Below, in pieces: positions 12,901-24,900 of a DNA stretch of 64,000 bases. Position numbers and translations under genes: made by a program. The first letter of the stretch is position 1. The number at the start of each line of letters is the position of its first letter. The DNA is from Owenia fusiformis (lineage: Eukaryota; Annelida; Polychaeta; Sabellida; Oweniidae): contig CAIIXF020000007.1 of NCBI GenBank assembly GCA_903813345.2, forward strand, positions 1,431,730 to 1,495,729, given 5' to 3'. The notes under the pieces are model-generated. The model made no database searches. It saw only the letters and a program-made list of their open reading frames with translations, and was not told where the DNA came from.

Positions 12901-15900
12901 CATAATTACTCTTTCTTGGCAAAATTGTTAATTGCCATAATTAAAGCACAGACATCTTCCTCAGTGGCGTAGCCAGGATTTGTCAGGTGGGGGTTCTAAT
13001 ATTTTCTGCCAAATTTGCCAAATGTGCTTAAATTTTGCCAAATTTGCTTAAGTTATGCCAAATTTGCTTAAATTTTGCCAAATTTGCTTAAATTTTGCCA
13101 AATTTGCTTAAATTTTGTCAAATTTGTTTCAATTTTTACCAAATTTGCTTAAATCTTGCCAAATTTGCTTAAATTTTGCCAAATTTGATAAAATTTTTCA
13201 AATTTTCTCAAGTTTACCAAATCTCAAACAATTGCAAAAGCAAAAAATAGGTAAAATATCCCAAGACCAAGTTCATTTATTTGGGCAGATTTTTTTAAAT
13301 TTGGACCCAACATATCACAAATTCACAGAAATTAGCAGACATAGAACCCCCTCCCCCCAATTTTCAATCGCTTGTACAAAGAGCTTTATAAATAAATAGG
13401 AGCCAAAAATCAGTAAACAACTCTGTGTGAGTGATCTATACTATTGCTCTCTGATCTAATTACAGCATGAAAAAATAAGAACGTTGTAAGTAAGAATTTT
13501 CTAGCGTTCACAATTTTGGTGCATCACGGCCCAGTGTCACTAAACATTCACATGTTCAAAATTCTCTGCTGATTTATATCAAAAATTAGACCATTTTGAC
13601 GTTATGTACAGCAATCAGATAATTTCAACTTGGTAGGTATGCTTTATTTTTGCATTTGAATTCATTTTGAAGATATTACTTCAGTATTTGAGGCCTAAAG
13701 TGCAAAGAGCATACCTATTATCGCCCATTATTGATTAGAAGTTTTTTTTTGTTTTTCTGTTTTTTTAAATCTTCTTTACTCAAAATGAAGCTATAAATCT
13801 CACATATTTCCATCTTGACATATAACTCAATTGTCTTTGGGTAATCAAAAACGATAAATTATTGAAAGACTGCAAAAATTTTACTCAAAGTTTGGAGGTT
13901 TGCATACCCAAGTGAAAAAAGTCAATGGGAAAATATTGACAATAAATAGGTAATACTCTAGATCTATTAATTCTTAGCTAACAAATACCTAAAAAATTTA
14001 TCATGCAAATTAGAGAGAATTACGTTAATAAATAGGTGTTAATAATAAGGTATTGTTAACATTCAACACTCATGTAGAATATTGACTGATTATCAAATGA
14101 AAATTACATTGTAACAATAAGGTAAAATTAGAAATCTAATAATCATGTATTTATTATCTTCCAATAATAAGCTATATGTTAACAGAATATTACCTAAATA
14201 TTGTACATATTTATTGTGGTAATATTCTCTAATTTGCATGATAAATTTTTTAGGTATTCGTTAGCTAAGAATTAACAGAGTATTACCTAATTATTAGCTA
14301 TTTAAAACCTATTTGTTGCATTACTCTTACCCAAGATGCATTATGGTCTACAAAATGGGTAGGGACACACAAATTCGAAGTAAATATGTGACGTATATGT
14401 AATTCGAGTGAATATTCAAATCTGGCCATGCAAAGCGTATAAATTAATTCATTGCAAATTCTCTTGCAAAAACTATACAGATTTTGTCAAAAATCTCCCA
14501 CAAAAGTACCACTTTTTGCAGAATTTACCGCAAAAACTATTGCGTTTATTAGAAAAAAAACTGGAGATAATCCGCTTTTATAAAAAAAAGTACCGGTTTA
14601 TTTCAAATCTACCGTAAAAACTCCAGTTATTTCACCTCAAAAACTCCAGATTTTTTAAAATCTACGGCGAAAACTAACAATTTTTTAAAAAACTTCCAGA
14701 TTTTGTAAAAATCTCCCGTAAAAGTACCACAATTTTTGGAAATCTCAAGCAAATTGTTCATTTTAGGTTGGCCCTGGGTATGTAAGATGATATAAGCAAT
14801 TATTATGGGACATCACTGGTAATTTTACCCATCGATCAGAATTGTCCTGAAGGCAAGAAGGCTCACAGTAATTGAAGGACCCTCTAGGCCTCCAGCAGTA
14901 TTTATCTTCATAATCTTTATAAAATACCTTATATTTTTACTGCATGGTACAATTAGTCATACACAACACATTTATGCTTGACCACTCTGACTGTATGAAT
15001 AGAATTAAAATTTAGCCTTTATAAATTCAGAAAGAAAAGAAGATTTGCCCATCTAAACTGGAATAAAACAGCAATACTTACATTTTACCTCTCACAAAGT
15101 AGACATGCAGAATGTTCAAGTATGTCAGTAACTTCTGAATCTATATTTGATTGGCCATTTTCATACTATTATTATAAAATCATAAAATTACCCAAATCTC
15201 TTACAGTTGAACATTCTTTGTCAGCCATTTTTCTTTTGGTTTAAAAAGAGCGGGAAAGTTAATATTTTGCTAATACTCACTGCCACATTTTTTTTAAGTC
15301 CAATCTTAACAATTAGCTAATTTTTATCCCCTAGGGTAGCAAGGATGACAAAAAGTTACCCAATTATTCAAAGAGCATTATAACATAGTTGTTAGAATAA
15401 TAAATAGGTGTAATAAATAGCTATTTATTGGCATTCAACTTTCATTGATTTAATGCTCATTTAACAAATAGGTTAACTTTTATCAAAATGCATAATTATT
15501 AGACCAAAGTTAACCAATTATTACATGAGAATTGCCATTTCTTTTTACTTGAGTAATTGCCAGAAAGGGTGGGTTCGAATTTTTTTTAGGCAAGATTTGG
15601 GGGGGGGGGGGTTCGCACGAGCCCTACAAACCCCCTCTCCCTACGGCCCTGTTCCTTATATTAGCAGAAAAGCATGAAATGAATAGCGGTCTTTTAACAT
15701 CAGCCCTTAGCATTGGATTTAATTCTGCATTTCAACATTTGCCTTTCAAAGTACAAAAATAGCCAAAATAGGCAGAAAATTCCAACTCAAACAGACAGTG
15801 TATGTAGATTTACCAATATGTAAACTGCCACTTAGTTGATTCCAAGTCTCAGTTTAAACTGCTGAAATTAGTTTCAATGGATTTATATTTCATCAAAAAC

Positions 15901-18900
15901 TGTTTGACTATACAAGTTATTACTTTTTCACAAATATCAATAAAAAATTTAACAAAGTAAGAATACCGTTGTTATTGAGTACTAGCATATTAATGGATTG
16001 AAGCAATATAGAAAGTGCTACTGTATAAGTGAGTACCGTGAATGCCTATCTGCATCTGAACAAGAGGCCTAAGGTTGGGTGAGTCAAAGGCGTCAAAGCT
16101 ACCACTGTCGACCTTAGTGGCTCTGTTGCCTCTAAGTAGCTTGTTGTTAAAGTACAAAGTCACCTGAAATTTAAAGTATTGCACTTTGAAAAGTGTTTGC
16201 ATAGTTCATGCAATGGAAAAGTACAGCGAATAGTATTGGGAAGTACATGTACATGGAATGGAAAAGAATGTGTGCACTAAATAGTATCTGGGAAGTATAC
16301 ATAATGGAAAAGTACATTGAATAGTATTGGGAAGTACATGTACATGGAATGGAAAAGTATATGTGCAGTAAATAGTATCTGGGAAGTATACAGAATGGAA
16401 AAGTACATTGAATAGTATTGGGAAGTACATGTACATGGAATGGAAAAGTTTCTGTGCACTAAATAGTATCTGGGAAGTATACAGAATGGAAAAGTATATC
16501 GAATAGTATTGGGAAGTACACTTAAAAGAATTCTACAAAGGTTATTTCATTTCCTTATTTTATATCACATTTTTTCATACACGGGAAAAGCAAGCCTAAG
16601 TAAATCTATTATTAGCTTTGGTTGTGGGTAAAAACAGTGTCATTAAGGAAGGCCATTAAATATTAATGTGGGCGCACAAGAAATTTGATCAGGAATGTGG
16701 GGTGTTCAGCATAGTCCAGTATAGCCTATATTTAAAAAAAGAGTCTAGCAATAATACTCTATGAGGATCTCAAAACATACCTCTGGTATATTATAGTGGC
16801 CAGCTATAATAAGAGCCCCAAGAAAATTATCTCTTCCATCACTCCTGGTCTCAAATATAGGGATCTGAAATTACATAGTACTGTATAATAAATTGCATAT
16901 CAATCTAGGTATGGCAAAGGTTCAAATAAGAAAATAACATGGCAAACGGTCTGTATTTCTTTGACAAGGTCTGCACATCAATAATGTACAATATTCACAC
17001 TAAACACAAATAATATTCATAGTATCATTCTATTTTTGATGCCAAAGGAAAACAGTATTATGTCAAAAACATGCCTGACTCCCCTCCGATCCCAAAGCTT
17101 GTCATGAAGATTTTAAATCTATTGGCTAAAAGTGAAATATAGCATATTCGAACATGACTGTATTCACGCCTTCTATAAACTGTAAACAAAGTCAATACTT
17201 CAGCTGAGTTATATTCGAGATCAATAACCCAGTTAATATGTGTAATGTGTGACGTCATAACGGTGGGTCGTAGTAATGGCGGACCATGATGAATATTCGA
17301 AACAATTTGGTGAGTTTTCATGTTCGAATCGTAATATAGACCTCAGAGCAGGGGTAATATCGTCGAATACACCCCTTGGGGCTACGCACAAAAGCTTTCG
17401 AACCCCTCACTCCCTTCGGTCGTTCGGGGTACAGAAAACGTTTGTGCCTAGCCCTGCGGGGTGTATTCGACGGGGTGTATTCGACGATATAACCCCTGCT
17501 TTTCGGTCTATATTTCTTAAGTAAATCCCATAAAATGGGAATTATAATGTTACACATTTGTGGACAAATTCACTTGAACTCTTCACATACAAATGCCCTT
17601 CAATAGTTCATGCGCAACTGTGTGTTACATTAAATGTACCAACCTGTGACCCAGTAACTATGACTGGCTTGCCTAGGTTCTCTAGCATAAAGGAGAGAGC
17701 AGATGCAGTGTATGCCATTGTATCTGTACCATGTAGTATCACAAAGCCATCAAACAACTCATAATTCTTCTGCAATAAAATAAACAGATATTTACAGTAT
17801 TGCTTCAATCTTTAATTGTTACAATGAAATTTCGTAAAATGTAATAAAAATGATGATCATAGTTGACTCAATGTATCATGTAACTTTCCTTGCATTCAAA
17901 ATATTATTACAATCTTCTCACTCATTTTTGTTTATTATTCTATAGCTTTTGTGTTTATTTATATTTTACATTGTAAAAATTGTTTTTATGATCTCTGAGC
18001 TACGCTATGTGACATATCCAGGACATATCAATTATTCATCTCATGCAATTCTCAAATGAAACGTTTTCTCAAACCTTGACATCCATTGCAAGTCTGGCCC
18101 AGTCATCCATGGTCATATTACAAGAATCCAACAATGGTTCATATTCATAGACACAATACACAACTCTTTTGCCATCTTTTGAGAGCCTACAATAAGACAA
18201 TAGTAATACCTCAGAATAATACTGTGCCCTTCCACAAACATGCAAAATGTCACCAACTGCCATTTGTTACAGCAAAATACAAGAAACATTGTACACAGAA
18301 GTACTCTAATTTAGCAGCGCTATATTGAGTAAAATGCAATAGTTATGCATGGTATATTGTTAGCATGTCCTAGGTATGTAGTTGGATAAAAATAATTGCT
18401 TGAAATTAACATGGAGTAAAAATATTGGCACAATTTCATGTATGATGTTGAGTGAGATTTATACGCCAGATTCCATGACTTTATCTTTTTGAAATCCTTA
18501 CCATTTCAAGTGGACATACTGATCTTTAACAGAGCATGCATGGATTACTGTGTAATATCTAGCTTGAAACATATATCATTTTGTATGATGGTTGTTTGAA
18601 TTAACATTCGCTGGTTTATGGTGTACTTCCCACTCAGACAATTGTTATGACGATTGTTCATGTATGTTCTTCTTTTGTTAAAACAAGCATTAAGTCATTC
18701 AATGGAAACTTTGCTTTTTGATAAACTGAGTTCATTTTGTAGAAAGGTGTACCTTAGAGAGGTGTTCTATTGGATAGGTTTTAATATATGAGATACTTAC
18801 GGCATAACAAGAGGCCTCTCTGGATCATTGAGGTCAGAACCGAGCAGATTATAACTGTCATCATGGAACATAGGTAATTTTCGCAACTCTTTTACAAGGA

Positions 18901-21900
18901 AATTCGCCTTTGGGACATACACTAAAAATAAAAGTATCTCAGCTCTTCACAACAGACATTCTAATATTACAGGGGCGGATTTGGGAACCAACAAGGGGGG
19001 GGGCCAAAATTTCAGGTCATAGAAAAAAAAATTTGGGCCCCTAAAAGCCAAAAGTAGGCCCAAATTTTGAAAATTTGAAGCCCATTTTCTTAAAAATTTG
19101 GCCTGAAATTAAAAAAAGAAATTTTGTGCCCAATTTTTTTTTCTGGGCCCACCCTATTGTGTAGGTCCAACTCCTCATTGATCATTTGGTTCTAATTTGC
19201 AGCCCCAGGGCATGGCAAAACATGGTAGTAAACAGTTTCTTAGCTGAAATTATTACATGTGTCTTATCCCGTGCCAGGACTATAGTCCTGCGAACGTCTT
19301 GATGTACGATTACAACATGGGAGAATTTTCTACGCTTCTTACACTTAAGATACCTATTTCAATAGATTCCTTGGTATTTTAGCATTCTTTTCGTGTAGTT
19401 GAATCCATAATTGTATGGGTTTAATGGCAGAACGAAGAAATTTGATGATCAGAAAATTAATGCATCAACCCCGGGTCATCAACATAGTGACTTCTGGGAT
19501 TGTCATATTAAAGGATATGAAGCACTAACATTGTATGTATATCTTCTGTATACACTTTCTTCATGTCAATGATATGATGCACCCTGCAGGTCAAGATGAC
19601 CCTATTGTAACTTGCAAGTTAGAATTTACGAATGTATTTGGAGATCTAGATCTTATATACCTAGGGCTAGACTATTACTAAAAGTAACATGAGTCTATAA
19701 TGCAGAACCTAATACCAAAGAAAGGGACCCTCGTACACTCTGTGAATAAATTTGGTTTACAACATTTCACATAGGTATTTCGCAATAGCGTAATCTAAAC
19801 TAATGAATGAACATCCGATTCAGACAAACCTCCATCATGATTCGATGTCATTCCAATTGTGCCTCCTGTGAACAAGCAGAGTATTCTAGACTCATGATTT
19901 CTATCTCCATCGATTTTGTCGATACTAACACTTGTTGTATGTAATAATTTAGGAGTGTATGATGGATCGACCGGGCTCACGGGTCCGTTTATTTCTCCAT
20001 TTTTAAAACTCCCCGTCTCAAAATTTGCCGCCATGTTGACCTCTAAACTGTTTGAAGAGCTCTTGTAAATAAACATGACGCGCCAAGTACAGATTTCCTT
20101 ATACAAGGGGCGATCCATATATTCTGAAATGCTCTCATTTTCACATAACCCTTTTATTTTTTCAGAACATGTAGATTATGTAATTACACATACGATGTTA
20201 AAATATTTTAACTATTTGAAATAAGGTTGCCATGGTAACCTGTATTTAGGATGGGCAGACCAATTAAATTATAATGTCGAAAATAGATAAATATGTTAAA
20301 CCTGCACCTGAACCTTTCATTAAGCTCAAAATGATAAAGTTCACCCCCGAAACAACCCAAGATTGCGTTTCGGGGCAAGGTCCAGCTTTAATCTAGTGAT
20401 TCCTCGGTACCTATTTAAAGCAGATCAAACGCATCTTCCAGTCATTGACAACTATTCATTGATCTGCTCCATACCCCTATTGCATTCGTTTGATAATTTA
20501 CCTGAGACTAACATAAATTTTATGTTAGTCTCAGAATTTACACACTGGGATAGCTATCTTTTTATAAGTAACATCTCAATTTATTGTAGTGTTATTCTCT
20601 GTTCGCAAGCTTTTCTTGCAACCATATTGTGGATGATCTTCAACAGTGATCATGCCTTCCTCTTTCGGATACTACGTGTACCTATAGTATTCTTTATGCA
20701 GATATAACACCTTGCCCATGTACTTAATGAGTCCATGTATGTCTCTGACAGTGTTCTCTTACTTATTCTTGATAGAAAATCTAATGGTATTCCCTAATGT
20801 ATCCGTTAATGTCACACTCTGCGTCAGCCACATTTGAACCTCATCTGACAATTTGATTTTTGGTGTGTTCCATGACATATAATGTCAATTGGTCCATTCT
20901 GTCCTTCAATGCTATTGTGATTTGTTGTGATGTTATAGTGAGCACATATAAACACTTGTTTAGCAACAAACAACGAGTAACAATACCAAACTTTTTTAGA
21001 AAAAATGCATGATTTCCGCATGCTTTAAAATAATTAAAATAACAAGTTATTATGATATTTATATGTTATAATTTAATTGACCTGCCTACTCTTGATACAG
21101 GTTACCATGGCAACCTTATCTCATTGAAAATTTAAGATATAGCTATAATATTTTAGCATTGTATGTGTAATTACATAATCTACATTTTCTGAAAAAAGAG
21201 AGGGATGTGTGAAAAAAATCACAAAATGAGAGCATTTTTATCAGAATATATGGATCGCCCCTTGTACTGGGTGAGCAAGTGCCGCAAATTAAATGTAGAG
21301 TAATTAAATGTTCTACCATCAGGAAAACCCTTCAAAAAGGATAATGTAGAGGGCGAATAAGCTCATACCTACCTTGAGGCAATAGATTTTGCCTCAGTAT
21401 GTTCGTATGTGTAATTACATAATCTACATTTTCTGAAAAAAGAGAGGGATGTGTGAAAAAAATCACAAAATGAGAGCATTTTTATCAGAATATATGGATC
21501 GCCCCTTTTACTGGGTGAGCAAGTGGCAGTGGTTTCAGTAACTTTCTGCACAAGGGGCAGATGAAAAAAACAAGAGGCGCCATTCAAAACAACCAATTTT
21601 ACACTCCCGGAAATGCAAATACTTGTCCATGGACAGAAAGTGGACAAATGAACAAGGGCATGGACAGGCTTTGCCAAAAATGATATAAAATTCTGATGTA
21701 CATTATATTTCAAAGACAATGTATCTGAAATACAATATTATTGTACAGTCAATCAAAGTTTTGAACTTTGAATCCTAATAAGAGGTGATTTAGAAGATGT
21801 CCAGGATTTTACTTTTTGCAGGTTTGTCAAAGTCATTTCCCCGTGTGATATTGGGTCAATTGGATTGACCAAAAGACATGGGCTACACAAATGACACCTT

Positions 21901-24900
21901 GAACTGTGGAATGACTATGGCAACTTATATGGAATGTCATTTACCTTTTTTTGAAATAACTTCCCCTTACATAGGGTGCAGTTTACAAATTCAAATGCAT
22001 CTGCTATAGAATGCATCCTGTGAACATATATAATTTGCATCGAAACTAAGGATCTGCTAACTTTACAATCCCCATGTAGAGTTTGAAAACATCTTTTTTC
22101 ATATATTTACTATTTATCATTACTTAAAAAATGATTTAAGAGATTTTTGTAAAAAAAATTGAAATCAAAGTTGTCAGCTTTTCATTTCTTAAATTCCGAA
22201 TTTCCCGCAATTTTTCAAATAAAGTTGAACTTTTTTAAGCATCAAATATTTCACTATACAGTGCAAGAACATATTATCTTTTTAACAACAATATAAAGAT
22301 TGAACAAAGGACCCACTATTTCAATAATAGAATGTCATATCTGATGTGCCAATTCAATGTTTTAGCATATTGAAAATATTTTGCAACCTAAGTGACCTCA
22401 TCGTGGCATCATTTAGGTGGCAACATTTCTCCATGTCTATCTTTTTCTATGCTAAACTAATAGTATAGTAGGAACAAGGGGTTCCCATGCACCCATAATG
22501 TGTGAATAAGTCACATACATTTTTGTAATCCCTAGGGTGTCTATTTAATGAATTCATTTGTTAACATTGCCAACTAATGTCCCATAGTACTTTTATGGCG
22601 GCATTCAGTTACCATGGTTACGCATCTTTAGACATCTTACCTTGGTATCTTAAATCATTTGTAGCTCTGTCATTATTTGGTCTATAGAAATGATATTGGT
22701 ACCAAATTGAACCTCGTTAAATTTTCAATAAATTTCAGATATTCAAATTATGACGTCATCAATCTATTTTTGGTTCAGAATTTCCAACTATAGCAACGTA
22801 TCTATTAGAACTGAGGCCGTATGGCAAAATTTCTGAAAGGTTTTGTCCTTTATTCTATTAGAAGAAGGTATAAGCAACATAAAAGTGAAAACAGATTCAA
22901 AATTGAATCAGTATTACGAAAGTTATGTAACTTTCGAGGCAGCTATCGTGAATGTCATTATTTGACAATAATATACATACATCTACCTTGGAGTCTTGAA
23001 TCAATGTAGCTTCGCCATTATTTGGTCTATAGAGATGATATTGGTATCTAATTAAACCTTATTAAATTTACTATATGGTTACAATATTCAAGTATGCAAA
23101 TTAGCTAATTTGCATTAATTGTGACGTCATCAATCCATTTTTGGTTCAGAATATCCTAGTATAGCAACATATCTATTAGAACTGAGGCCGTATGACAGAA
23201 TGTGTGCATAGTTTTGTCCCTTATTTGATGAGTGGAAGATATAAGCAACATTAAAGAGACAACAAATCTTCAAAATTGGATCAGAATTAACAAAACTATC
23301 CAGCTTTGGAGGCAGCTACTGTGAACGTCATTGTTTGACAATTATAAAAAGAATATTAAATTAACAAAAAAGTAACAACCATAGTTGTTTCAATCTTATT
23401 GAGTAAAAATGTGCATGTATTGAACTGAACTAATAAGTATGTGGAAAGCTTACATGTATTTTGACTATCATTCACAGGGGTCAAAACGGTTATCTCGACC
23501 CTGTATATTAAAGATCCAATTTTATAATTTACCGTGCACTTTCAATGATTCATATAAATAGTATACATATAGTCTGATTTTCATCATATTCTTCATATTC
23601 TTGATTCTTAAAGTATCTGAAGTATAAAGCATGATTAAAAGTGAAGATGATTCATCATATGGTTTATGTAATATTTCTAACATTTCAGATGCTATGGTAA
23701 CATCACTTGATAATGAGGTTTTTACATTTCACGTTCTTAATGAGTTAGAAGAAAGTTATTCTCCCTTTGCTTTAGAGATAAATAGTCACATGAATTTGTT
23801 TAAAAAAATTATAACTTAATTTAACTCCCTCCTGACAGCCCCCATATTTGAAGATTTGGGTGAAACCTGGCAAAATACATTAATTATTAGGTTCCAGAAG
23901 CCCCTAGAAGCTATATGATGGCCCCCAGTGGCCCCAAGAATCTATACAGGGGCCCCAAGTGGCCCCCAGAAGGTATACGATGGCCCCCAGAAGCTATACA
24001 AGGGCCCACAGAAACTATACTGTGGTCTCCAGAAGCTATATGGTGGCCCCCAGTGGCCCTCAGAAGCTATATGATGGCCCCCAGAAGCTAATTAGTGGCC
24101 CCCAGGAGCTATATGATGGCACCCAGAAGCTATACAGGGAACCCCAGTGGCCCCAAGAAGCTATACGATGGCCCCCAGAAGCTATACAGCAGCCCCCAGA
24201 AGCTACACGATGGCCCCCAGAATCTATATGATGGCCCCCAATGGCTCCCAGAAGCTATAGAGGGCCCCCAGTAGCCCCTAGAAGCTATACGGTGGCCCCC
24301 AAAGCTATATGGTGGCCCATTGGGGGACACTGTATAGCTTCTGGAGGCCATCGTATAGCTTATGGGGGCTACCGTATAGTTTCTGCGGGCCCTTGCATAG
24401 CTTCTGGGGGCCATCTTATAGCTTCTGGGAGCCACTGGGGGCCCCTGTATAGCTTCTGGGGGCTACAGTACAGTTCCTGCAGGCCTACTGGGGCTACTGG
24501 GGGCCCTTCACATCTTCTGGGAGCCATTTGGGGCCATCATATAGATTCTTGGGGCCATCATGTAGCTTTTTGGGGCTCCTGTATAGCTTCTGGAGGCCAT
24601 CGTTTAGCTTCTTGGGGCCACTGGGGTCCCCTGTATAGCTTCTGCGAGCCACCGTATAGCTCCTGGGGGCCACTAATTAGCTTCTGGAGGCCATCATATA
24701 GCTTCCGAGGGCCACTGGGGGCCACCATATAGCTTCTGGAGACCATAGTATAGTTTCTGGGGGCCCTTATATAGCTTCTGGGGGCCATAGTATAGCCTCT
24801 GGGGGCCCCCGTGTAGCTTCTGGGGGCCACCGTATAGCTTTTGGGGGCCACTGGGGGCCCCTGTATAGCTTCTGGGCGCCACCGTATAGCTCCTGGGGGC

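Larger units (their letters stand above)
12962..15651. mobile_element. 2.7-kb DNA transposon with CAG..GGCGTAG ends
   Basis: The left end CAGTGGCGTAGCCAGG and the inverted right end CAGGGCCGTAGGGAGAG match at 9 of the first 11 positions. The target duplication TTCCT is present at 12957-12961 and 15652-15656. The interior has no transposase. It holds a 20-bp tandem block, a hairpin and degenerate 40-bp repeats, so it is non-autonomous. The CAGTGGCGTAGC end is common in marine invertebrate genomes. Confidence 0.75.

Noticed and set aside
16206-16459. Cys/Phe/Tyr-rich ORFs
   Set aside because: They are translations of the 91-bp tandem repeat in an intron.
17276-17557. Overlapping ORFs on both strands
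   Set aside because: They arise from the CpG-rich hairpin, which reads similarly on both strands.
20363-20707. 114-codon ORF in the 1.16-kb TIR element as a transposase
   Set aside because: It lacks any DDE/D-like or helix-turn-helix pattern that I can see and starts without good context.
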